Assembly (NCBI GenBank): GCA_037447655.1
Contig: JBBHKE010003473.1
Span: 1 to 64,000, forward strand
Direction: 5' to 3'
Source of the DNA: Zygnema cylindricum
Taxonomy: Eukaryota > Streptophyta > Zygnematophyceae > Zygnematales > Zygnemataceae
DNA: 64,000 nt
Of this stretch, positions 55,064 through 64,000 are shown piece by piece (the stretch's first letter is position 1; every line of letters begins with the position of its first letter). The notes under the pieces were generated by a model. The model was not told where the DNA came from and did not search any database. It was given only the letters and a program-made list of their open reading frames with translations. Made by a program: the position numbers and the translations under genes.

Positions 55064-55221
55064 TATTGTACACATTGTGCAAATGCGCAAAAGCAATTGG
55101 AAACGCTATACAGTATGTTGTTTTGCCGTGCTGTACTATACTTGCATTGTACGGTATAATACGCGCATATTACGGAGTCATCACATATAGCGTTTCCAAT
55201 TGTTTCTGCACATTTGAACAA
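55064..55221. repeat. Fold-back sequence with ~35-bp arms inside the presumed intron
   Basis: CAATTGGAAACGCTATA (about 55095-55111) and its exact inverse (about 55186-55202) extend, with a few mismatches, to about 35 bp on each side (TGTGCAAATGCGCAAAAG / TTTCTGCACATTTGAACA). The loop is about 75 nt. It could be a small MITE or a hairpin RNA source. Confidence 0.7.
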
Positions 55222-55258
55222 CGGGTCTACATAAATCATTTTTCAGCCGTTGTTGTTT

Positions 55259-55735
55259 TTTTTTTTTTTTTTTGTTTTTTTATATATACTAATTAATCCC
55301 TAACAGTAATTTGGGTTGTCCTGAATAATAAATACCCGCCCTTTCGATGTCTACAGTAATATGTATATCTGTACAAAATCTGACAATTCATAAGCCGTCG
55401 CGCTGCTCACACGCTCGACGGACTAACATATGAGAACGTGATTTTTGTCAACGAGTTTGCATCTCTTTCTTCCAGTGCACATTCACATGTGTGCGCAATA
55501 ATGTTAAGTGTCTTTTTATGCCTTTGTAATTCAAAAAGTACAATTTAGTACGAAAGTATTTTTTCCATACGCCACACTATTTCCATTAAGTGTACTTTCA
55601 TTATTAACGCTAATTGAAAAAAAAACCTAATTAGAAAATGGAAAAAATAGAATTATGGATTGTATTTCGGGTTTTTTTTTTGGAAAAAAGGGCACCGAAT
55701 TGGCGTTATATACTCTAATAGCGACTAACGGTGTA
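55259..55735. repeat. 5'-truncated copy of the 58267-58812 element
   Basis: Colinear with 58330-58812 (GGGTTGTCCTGAATAATAAA, CGCCCTTTCGATGT, TGCACATTCACATGTGTGCG). The right end AGCGACTAACGGTG|TA is present; no left TIR. Confidence 0.8.
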
Positions 55736-57252
55736 CTATAGACCAAACCGGATGGAGATCCAATATAGCTCAGGTAGGATCTTAAGCAAAAGAGTTTCAC
55801 TTAAAATAATTCACAAAACATAAATCATTACATAGCGGAAACTCGTAAAAGACAAGAGGAATATTCAGCCAAAAGGATTTATAAGTGTTCTTGGCCGAAG
55901 CCTCTTTAAATCATCTCTCTTCTCTCTTCTTCTTCTCTCTTCAAAGATAACCTCTACACTCTTAAAAGATCACCAAAGAGTGATTACACTCCTTAACATC
56001 TCTATTCTCAAAATGGATCACTAAGGATCCTTAACACCTCTGAATTGACCACAAAGGATCTTTCTCTCTCTCTCTTAATCGACCACTAACGATCTTCCTC
56101 TCTCTCTTAACTGATCACAAAGGATCTACATCTTTACTCTTCAATTGATCCAAAGGTAAACCAAGGATACTCTGCACATGTATACTGCTGCCTATATATA
56201 CTCGCTACCCTACACAAAGAGACAACAAGATAAGACAAGCAGAACTAGCGTAGCGACGAAGTCTGTCCCTAGCTGACTGTGCACTCTTCAATGAAAGTTC
56301 CACAAAGGAAGGCGCACAAGCTTCTTCCTTCGAAACGAAAAACTCCAAACGTTGACTTAAACACGTGTCGCTCCACGAACACACTTGCACGCAAATTGAA
56401 ACATATGTACTTGAAGACAAAAGTCACGCGAAACGAAATAGTACGTTTCGTTCGCGGACGCTTCAAAAATAGTACCACGAAACTTACATCGTACGTTTCG
56501 TATGATGACGTGGTACTTCACATCAACAATTAAATGTTGGTATGACGCTTCGCGGAAACACCGCGAAACGACAATAATCCAACAGCTCAAACATTGTGAA
56601 CCACGACCTTTTCATCCCCCCCAAGTGACCACTCCAAACTGACGATGTGAACAGGTCTTCTTGATATGCACGAGCAGCTTTTGTTCAAATCGTGCGATTT
56701 TTCCCTTTTTTTCAATAGATTCGTATAATTCGTGAGTGTTGAAAAAATCGCAAAAAATCGCGATGTACTTTCTGTCCGGTACACTCAACGACTAATTTAC
56801 AAAAGATGTACGGTATTTTACGATATCCGTACGGTTTTGTACATTAAATGTACGAACTTTGACGAATAGATACGTTGCTCTTCGTATTACTTTTGTGTCC
56901 GGTAAACTGAACAAAAATTTTACGGGAAATGTACGGAATTGTACCAAAAATGTAGGAATTTTTACGAAATGATACGGAAAAATGTACAAACTGTGGTACA
57001 TGTAAAATTCATTTTTGTTTGCATGTACGAATTAGTACGGACGAAAATTCATCAATGATTCTTACGATTTTTCAAAACGTTCAATGAGTTCGTTACGTAT
57101 AATTCTTCGCAATTGAATGGTTCGCACTAAACGGTGTGAACAACTATGGCACGAGCTCTAACCTTGTGGAAATTCTATTTGAATTTTGCAACTGTGCGAG
57201 CATTTTCAGTACTCTAAAGTAAAGAAGTTTGTGGACTAACCATCTTTTAGAG
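55736..57252. other. Intergenic, possible LTR debris at 55770-56230
   Basis: 55900-56160 has a repeated GATCAC(C/T)AA(A/G)GGATC motif with CTCTCTCTTAA spacers, and TATATATACTCGC at 56194, resembling an LTR read on the plus or minus strand; no second copy is in the window. 56400-56570 is rich in CGAAACG/TACGTTTCG. Nothing coding. Confidence 0.4.
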
Positions 57253-57255
57253 TTA

Positions 57256-57998
57256 GGGTGCGTCTCTATGTACTTCAAACTTAGAGAACTTTCTTTGTTA
57301 TTTAGCGCAGATCCGGCGGACCCGGATTCCGGGTGTCCTTATGTCTGTAAGGCGTAATCGTAACTTACGCAGTGACGATTGTATACGTCGACAATACCTG
57401 TGACGGTTGTCGGCGTCTACAATCTGTGTTGACGCGCGCTGTATTTTGGAACTGCTTGTGACGTCGCATGTCTTACCGTGACATTGTAGACTACCGCATT
57501 CCAGCTTGTGTCGTTTCACGGTTGAAGAAGATGCGATTTGCCTTCGCCTCTCGTGTCCGGTCGACGTGAAATGGCATCGGAACGGATAAAACCAAACAAA
57601 TTATGTACTTTTCTTCGTCGTATGACAAGTTGAGAACGCAAACGGACAAAACATAGCGAATTAAGTACTTTTCTTTGTCCTCAAAAATCGTTTGAAAATT
57701 TTCGAAAATTACGGCACGTGCAAATATATGTTTCTATTTGTTATCGAAAATACCTAGTTTTAAAACACATCGCGCATGTGTTTTAAACGTAAGGTTGAAG
57801 ATGACGTTTTTTGTCGTGGAAGTGCCTCGAAAAACACAAGACGACAAATTTTCGTACATCCTAAGGTCGAAAATGACGCAAATTCTACTCTACAAATTTG
57901 CGATTCCTTCGTACGGTTTAAACTTACACGGTACGACTCTAAGTTTTACAGGAAAACGACAAAAAAAAACCCATACTTAAGCACACAGAGACGTACCC
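57256..57998. mobile_element. Harbinger-like MITE, 0.74 kb
   Basis: GGGTGCGTCTCTATGTACTT and inverse ...GCACACAGAGACGTACCC, with TTA on both sides (57253-57255 and 57999-58001). Colinear with 58933-59797 and partly with 3063-3979. Confidence 0.85.
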
Positions 57999-58266
57999 TT
58001 ATTCGAAAGAGTTTTTTTGACCCAGCACACATAAGCTAGAGTTTATAGTATTATTTAATATAATGGCTTATTGTAAGCTTGTAAGCCACGTGCGTAAAAC
58101 TAATTCAGTGTAGTTATTTATAACAAATAGTTTACTAATTCACTAAATCTAACTATCGATGGGCATTGTACTGTATTGTACTCTATTGTATTACACAATT
58201 GTGATCGAAACTTTAGTTCAAAATTTTAGAACGGAGACGTAATGGTCGGAAAACTAAAGTACTGTA

Positions 58267-58812
58267 CACCGTCAATCGCTATTAGAGTAAAGGAATAAAT
58301 AGCATAAAAAAAAAATAGTGTTATTAACACTAATCGGGATTTTTTTTTTTTTTTAAATATATACTAATTAAGCTCTAACTGTAAAGTGGGTTGTCCTGAA
58401 TAATAAATACTCGCCCTTTCGATGTTTACAGTATTATGTGTATTTGTACAAAATCCGACAATTGGTACGCCGTCTCGCTGTTCACACGGTCGACGAATGA
58501 ATATATGAGAACGTGACTTTAGTCGACGAGTTTGCGTCTTTTTTTTCTAGTGCACATTCACATGTGTGCGCAATAATGTTAAGTGCCTTTTTATGCCTTT
58601 GTAATTCAAAGAGTACTATTTCGTACGGAAATATCTTGTCCGTACGCAACACTATTTCCATCCCAGTGTACATCCGTTATTAATTCTAATTGAAAAAAAA
58701 AACCTAATTTTGAATAATGGAAAAAATAGAATTATGGATTGTATTTCGGGTTTTTTTTTTTGAAAAAAGGGCACCGAACTGGCGTTATATGCTCTAATAG
58801 CGATTGACGGTG
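58267..58812. mobile_element. CACCGTGAATCGC-family element, 546 bp
   Basis: TA|CACCGTCAATCGCTATTAGA and inverse ...TCTAATAGCGATTGACGGTG|TA. Ends exactly 5 bp before the next element's TA. Confidence 0.85.
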
Positions 58813-58819
58813 TACTGTA

Positions 58820-60186
58820 CACCGCGAATCGTAATTGGAGTAATGAAAAAATTAGAGTACAAAAACAAAAAAATAAAACTAGAGTAATGAAAGCTAATTA
58901 GTGTGATAGAGTTGTTTCAACTATGAAGCTTAGGGTATGTCCCCATGTACTTGTAACTTAGCGAACTTACTTTGTATTTTAGCGCGGATCCGCCGGACCC
59001 GGTTTTCAAGTGTTCCTATGGGTATGTCTCCATGTACTTGTAACTTAACGAACTTACTTTGTATTTTAGAGGGGATCCGCGGGACTCGGTTTTCAAGTGT
59101 CCCTATGTCTGTAAGGACGAAATCGCAACTTACGATTGGGACGATTGTATACGTCAACAATACCTGTGACGGTTGTCAATGTCTACAATCTGTGGTCGCA
59201 CGTTATTTTTTGGAACTGCTTTGTGACGTCGCATGTCTTACCGTGACATTGTAGACGTACCGCATTCCAGCCTGGCAGTTTCACGGTTGAAGAAGATGCG
59301 CTTTGCCCTTCGCGTCGCCTGTCGGCTCGAGGTGAAATGGCATCGGAATTTGAAGACCCCTGCAAATAAAAAATCCGTACTGGACGAAAACGGACAAAAT
59401 CAAACAAACTGTGCTTCTTTTCGTCTTATTATAACGCAAACGGACAGAACATAGCGAACTATGTACTTTTCTTTGTCCTTGGAAATCGTAGGAATTTTTT
59501 CGAAATTTACGGCACGTGCGAAAATATGTTCCTATTTGTCAATCGAAAAAACCTAATTTTAAATCACATCGCGCATGTGTTTTAAACAAAAGTTTGAAGA
59601 TGACGTTTTTTGTCGTAGAAGTGGGTCGAAAAGCACAAGACGACAAATTTTCGTACATCCTAAGTTCAAGGATGACGCAAATTGTACTCTACAAATTTGC
59701 GATTCCTTCGTACGGTTGCAACTTAGGCAGTACGGCGCTAAGTTTTAAGGCAGAACGACAGAAAAAAATCCTTACATATGCACATGGGGACACACCCTTA
59801 CTCTAATTTATTTAATTACTCTAATTTGGCACGCTAATATCCTCTACTGTAAATAAGGTTTTTGTACAAATTTGGCAAAACGTACAGTCTATCGTCACTA
59901 TGACGTTTGCACTACGCGGTTTGGTAAAACGCAGTTACATGATAACGCCCTGTATTAAATCATTATTTGTACTTTTTTGCTTAATGAAGTACAATTTTGC
60001 ACGGTAGGAGGTCGTCCGTTATCCACAATATTTAAAACGAACTTATATTAGAATTGAAAACGCTAATTAAACTTTACCTTAAATAGAATAATGAAAAATT
60101 AGAATCATTTACTCAATTTCATGTAATAGAGTCGAAATTTCGAGTGACCGAATTAGAGTAATTTACTCCAATTACGATTCGCGGTG
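58820..60186. mobile_element. CACCGCGAATCG element hosting a Harbinger-like MITE
   Basis: TA|CACCGCGAATCGTAATTGGA and inverse ...TCCAATTACGATTCGCGGTG|TA, perfect over 20 bp. About 500 bp of its own sequence surrounds the nested 58933-59797 element. Confidence 0.85.
58933..59797. mobile_element. Harbinger-like MITE nested in 58820-60186
   Basis: GGGTATGTCCCCATGTACTT and inverse ...GCACATGGGGACACACCC, TTA on both sides (58930-58932 and 59798-59800). The first ~85 bp are tandemly duplicated (58933 and about 59020). Confidence 0.85.
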
Positions 60187-60589
60187 TACAGTATGGGTAC
60201 AGTAGCGCGAGACATATTAGTGCGGTACGGATTTGATCTCGTCAGAAAACGTACGGACCATCGCTCATCGCTCGTCGATGGTGTACCTTTTTCATCGCCT
60301 GGCGACCAGTTCATGCGACTCCTGCAAAGGTGAAAATTGAATTCTGTTTTTCTATGTTCAACTTTGTCACATTTTTGGATTGTACTTCAATTTTATGTTA
60401 TTTGAAAAGTTTGTTTCTGACCGTTGCTCTTCTTCTTCCCTCCCCCTCTGCCATAATTCAGCTTCCCTCTCTTGCACACCTTCACTTAGACTGCAAGTAT
60501 TAATCTTCATCGTTTCTGTTCCGTCTTTTTGTGTAGCTCGTCCCCTCCGTCTTTCTTTTGACCTAAATTTTAGCTCTCAAGACCTCTCT

Positions 60590-60700
60590 GTCTATCTCTC
60601 TCTCTCTCCCCCCCCCCCTCTCCCTCTCTGTGTTTCTCTCTCCTTCCCTCTCTCTCTCTCCCTCCCACCCCTTCCCTCTCTCTCTCTCTCTCTCTAAATT
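60590..60700. repeat. CT-rich microsatellite
   Basis: TCTCTCTCCC-type simple repeat. ORFs across it are artefacts. Confidence 0.9.
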
Positions 60701-61487
60701 TTTCGCTCCTCTAGTTGTCATTCAAGTATCTTTTTAAAGTATTGCTGTCATCCATCTTTCCAATCTTTGGGACTCAACTTAACTCTTGTTATGCTTCTCT
60801 GTCCCTCTCGCCTTCCTTTCTATCCTTCTAGAAACATACGCACAAGCTTACAACATATACGCAAAGCATACATAGCCACATAAATGGTTTACATCCGAAC
60901 CATGCGCCCAGTTTACCTGTTAAAATGGACCTTATTGGTGTAGTTAGCTTCTTCAGGGGCTCTCTTTGACTATTCTGATAAAAAGTTCCCTGTTGAATTC
61001 ACCTTCCAAATTGCTTGCACATTTGTCCAGTTACTTATAACAAGTTTAGATGAATTATGAAAGGTAAAGAAAAGAATATTTCAACTTCAAGCTTCAGTTT
61101 CACTTTGGCAAGTCGGCATTTGGCAAAAGATGATTCTCAATCTGATTGATGATGTAAGTTTTGTAGCATCGGTGAAAGACATTGTTTTGTTTCAATTGCT
61201 ACCTCCACCATGACCGACCAAACTGTTGAAGTTCTATTGTCTTTCTGTAACATTAGGGTTGTGTGTGTGCCTCACCCGTTCAATCTATGAATTAACGTGG
61301 ACCAGGCTTAATTTATAAGCGTCATTCGTTTATGAGGGCAGAAATACATTTATGACATGCTTGTGAATACATCTGAAGACTCCATTTTAGGGTTAGTGCA
61401 CACTGCATTTGCTGATATTATTCACAGCCCAGAATCTGACTCATACGCCAACCATGTAGTGATTTGTCAATATCAAGCATATTGAGG

Positions 61488-61561
61488 CACTCTCTCTCTT
61501 ATTCTTTCTCTCCTCCATTCTCTCTCTCCCTCTCCCTCTCCCTCTCTCTCTCCCCCTCTCT

Positions 61562-61618
<57 letters not shown>

Positions 61619-61640
61619 CCGTCCCTCTCCCTCTTCCTTT
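61488..61640. repeat. (CT)n microsatellite
   Basis: Long CTCTCT run with CCC interruptions. ORFs on both strands here are artefacts. Confidence 0.95.
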
Positions 61641-62076
61641 CCTTCGCTCTCATATCTTAAACTTGTAGTTGCAAGTAGAGAAACCCTAGGTGGCAAAGGA
61701 TGCGTTATACATGTCACGACAACGAATCTTGGCGGAGAAAAATGGTGAGAGCAGATGAGTGCAGAGGGGCTTTAGTTATCAGTTTTTTTTTCGATGAAAT
61801 GGTTGGGAGGTTGGTGTGTGTGTATGTGCACACTTATGTCATCAATGGTGTTTTTAACTGGTTGTACCAGTTCTCAAATGGAATTTCTTTTTTTTGTGCA
61901 TGGCGACAGTCTATGTAGGGTTGGAAAAGGTTGCACTTGCCATTGTTTATGCCTAATTAGCATGCGTTCTTCACTTACACGTGTTTCAAATTGATTTTAA
62001 AGTTGTTCAGGATCCTTTTCCGCAGTTCTTACATTGCATGCATGGGGGTTTTTGTGATTTCCATTTCTTCCAGCCT

Positions 62077-62781
62077 TCTTTCTCGCATTTGCCATCCGGA
62101 AATTCTGTCATCATCATCCAAGACTCCCAGCCAGCCACAGAAAATGAGCCACGTCAGCGACAGACATTGCATGCGTTGAATACAAGTGTGAAGTTGTTAT
62201 GCCAACCTCAACTGCCTTTGTTGACATCAAATGGCCCTACTCTTGAGAAAAATGTTGAACACGAGTTAAGTAAATCGTTTGTTTCTAGCCACGTTCAAAA
62301 AAGTGTTGAACTTGTTCAGTCGTCAATAGTTCAACAGTCATTGAGGGTAGGATTGAGAAGGGCTGCTGACTATGCCATTCCTGATGGCGATTCGGCAAAT
62401 TCAAAAGACTTTTGTTTGCCGGAAAAGATGTCATCCTCTGTTTCTGAGCTATTTCAGCTGTTCAAAAGGCTTCCTGTGCCCAGTAATTGGGCTGCTCTGA
62501 GGATGCCTCCATTGCTTATCCATGAAGTTAAGGCAGAGGAGGAAAATCAGCCACCGCATTACATTCCCCTTCGTCGCAGTATCCTTCAACAGTTTGTTTT
62601 CTACTTCCACTCTATGGCAATTTCTTTTCTGTGTTTTTTTTTGTCCTTTTTTTTTCAGAAGAGATTTGGCCCTAAAAACCCTAAAGAACTCCAGAGACCC
62701 CAAGGAACCGTGTATGCCTCAATAAGCTTTGAAACAATGTATGAGCTGTTATCGAGCTTGCTGAATTGTCTTTTGAGTTAA
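62077..62781 (+). CDS. Candidate exons of an unrecognised gene
   Basis: An open frame (within 61981-62781) has non-repetitive, protein-like sequence. After a pyrimidine-rich acceptor (ATTTCTTCCAG, ending near 62074) it reads PSFSHLPSGNSVIIIQDSQP, HELSKSFVSSHVQKSVELVQ, LPEKMSSSVSELFQLFKRLP and EAEENQPPHYIPLRRS-type sequence. A hydrophobic stretch (FYFHSMAISFLCFFLSFFF) translated from 62600-62658 is probably a short intron, since it ends TTTTTTTTTCAG. The frame then resumes as KRFGPKNPKELQRPQGTVYA. No domain recognised. The true start, the donor near 62590-62600 and the 3' end are unresolved. Confidence 0.45.
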   Translation, partial: SFSHLPSGNSVIIIQDSQPATENEPRQRQTLHALNTSVKLLCQPQLPLLTSNGPTLEKNVEHELSKSFVSSHVQKSVELVQSSIVQQSLRVGLRRAADYAIPDGDSANSKDFCLPEKMSSSVSELFQLFKRLPVPSNWAALRMPPLLIHEVKAEEENQPPHYIPLRRSILQQFVFYFHSMAISFLCFFLSFFFQKRFGPKNPKELQRPQGTVYASISFETMYELLSSLLNCLLS

Positions 62782-63584
62782 GTGTAAATTGTTACAATGC
62801 AGCTAGCATAAGTTATAGATTCTTACGGTTCATATACAGTAATTGAAGTAGTCAAGAATAGAGTTTACTGCGTATTTCTGATGGTTCTGGGCGTTCTCTG
62901 TGCCAGAGCTTTGGTGGTCAAAACAAGTGGTTGTCTGTCAAGAAACCTTTGCAGGCATGAACATTAGATCATAAACACTTAAAACTATTTTTTACTGTTC
63001 ATGGGGATTAGCTGCTTTTATTAGAAGTTCCTTGACAGTCATCTCCAGATGAGTATTTAGTGAAGCGTCCATCACGAAATGCATGGGAGAAGGAAGGAAA
63101 TCAATGTTATTGCAAACCAACTCCAGATAATTCGAGCGACAAATCAAAGGCGACTACCTGCTGCAACGACTGCATTTGCGCGTGCGATGTCTTCCTTTGT
63201 TCTCTGTTTTTGCTCTTTTTTTTTTTTTTTTACTATTAGTTGTTCTTTCTTTCTTTTGTCTTCCTCCTTTTATCCGTTTCTTTTGTCCTCTATCCAGCAT
63301 TTTAGCTTTTTGATTTGTTTTTTGAACATATGTCATTTCTCTTGAGGTTGTTTTAGCGCCATTGCAGATGTCAAGCTTGCAGATGGAGAAAGTTCCCAGA
63401 CCGATCTCAAATTGTTAAGTCAGTCAGATAGGGATGCGTTAGGGATGCTTTTTAATTTCAATCCTCTGTTTTCTTTTTTTTCCTCCTTTGATTCTCCGTT
63501 CTATAATTTTGTATCCACTGGTTCCTGTCCTAATTTGCCCTAATTTTGTGTTACTTGATTTTTTTTATTTGAGTTTTGGTGCCA
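62782..63584. other. Downstream of the 62-kb gene, possible further exons
   Basis: Acceptor-like sites precede short open stretches (for example after CGCCATTGCAG at about 63367), but nothing can be assigned. Confidence 0.3.
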
Positions 63585-63802
63585 CACCGTGAATCGCTAT
63601 TAGCGTTCATGACTCTATTTGCGGTCCCCTTTTTTTTGACCGAAATTCTCAAATAGAATTAATAATTATATTTTAGAAAACCCTAAATTCCTAATTAGAG
63701 TCGATGATTTCCTTGAAAATCCCCAAATTCACAAATAGCGTTCATAACGCTATTTGTTTCATAACGCTATTTATTTCATTACGCTAATAGCGATTCACGG
63801 TG
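63585..63802. mobile_element. CACCGTGAATCGC-family MITE, 218 bp
   Basis: CACCGTGAATCGCTATTAGC and inverse ...GCTAATAGCGATTCACGGTG|TA; the left flank is CA, not TA. Sister of 50876-51095, sharing the internal AAATAGAATTAATAATTATA and AATTCCTAATTAGAGT blocks. Confidence 0.88.
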
Positions 63803-64000
63803 TACTGTCCTATGCTTTTGGTTGAAAACAGGTTGCTATTCAATACATGCTCCAAAGGATGTGCATGCCAGGCAGGAAAATCCAAACAAAAAGCTGTTTG
63901 CCAAAATCCGTCATTTCAGCAGCGACCATTGGCAAAAAAAAAGATTGTCAAGGTGGCTAAAGCATTTTCATTTTTGGTTTAAATCGTATTCAACAGATCA
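63803..64000. other. Window end, possible exon remnant
   Basis: After an AAACAG acceptor-like site at about 63831, a 42-codon open stretch (VAIQYMLQRMCMPGRKIQTK...) runs to a stop. Too short to assign. Confidence 0.25.

Larger units (their letters stand above)
60187..62076. other. Intergenic with CT tracts, no gene recognised
   Basis: Besides the CT tracts at 60590-60700 and 61488-61640, the sequence is unique-looking with no conserved frame. It may hold upstream exons of the 62.1-kb gene, which I cannot define. Confidence 0.4.

Noticed and set aside
62400-62580. CDT1-like replication licensing factor
   Set aside because: LPEKM...ELF is superficially like the CDT1 LPEKY...FF motif, but the Leu-Arg helix and the following RRF/HLAQLK block are absent.
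54956-62725. Shared GTVYASI peptide in the 54.9-kb and 62.7-kb candidate exons as evidence of one family
   Set aside because: Only seven residues match and the flanks do not; probably chance or a tiny shared repeat.

Overview
The window is nuclear DNA of a streptophyte: a land plant or a charophyte alga. The evidence is a P-class PPR repeat gene, a NAC DNA-binding domain, a kinase fold of the plant U-box/RLCK type, the C-terminal GIY-YIG tail of plant MSH1, plastid-transit-like N-termini, plant-type telomere heptamers and a Ty1/copia element. Gene density is low and transposon remnants fill most of the space. I cannot name the species.

Layout. A decayed PPR gene occupies 0.2-2.4 kb. From 2.4 to 10 kb there are only nested non-autonomous DNA elements. 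A two-exon gene at 10.6-12.65 kb encodes a small protein ending in an MSH1-type GIY-YIG nuclease domain. At 13.5-22.5 kb a Harbinger-like MITE carries a degenerate 6.2-kb Ty1/copia element on the minus strand, with both LTRs and a 5-bp target duplication, and a second pair of nested MITEs follows. The best gene spans 24.55-29.7 kb in five exons. It encodes about 1,290 residues: a coiled coil, a divergent NAC domain, Gly-rich and acidic linkers, a helical region like the U-box N-terminal domain of PUB proteins, and a C-terminal pseudokinase of the PUB-kinase type, with no U-box.

From 34 to 53.5 kb lies a local cluster of an unrecognised gene family: single-exon, about 300-residue, four-helix membrane proteins with plastid-transit-like N-termini. 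There are two head-to-head pairs (36.8-39.4 kb and 44.9-49.9 kb), a truncated 3' copy at 49.94 kb and a truncated 5' copy at 52.7-53.2 kb. The pairs share a divergent promoter with repeated E2F-like TTTGGCGG motifs and sit in inverted and direct segmental duplications. A 52-bp minisatellite (51.9-52.57 kb) lies next to the last copy.

From 54.6 kb onward there is a candidate secreted protein (two exons visible), more nested MITEs (57.2-60.2 kb), CT microsatellites and a candidate gene of unknown function at 62.1-62.8 kb.

Two MITE families dominate. One has TIRs beginning GGG(T/C) and 3-bp TAA/TTA target duplications (PIF/Harbinger, Tourist-like). The other has TIRs beginning CACCGTGAATCGC flanked by TA. 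I see no shared pathway linking the genes. The plausible themes are organelle biology (PPR, MSH1 tail, plastid-like membrane proteins) and one unusual regulator (the NAC-pseudokinase).
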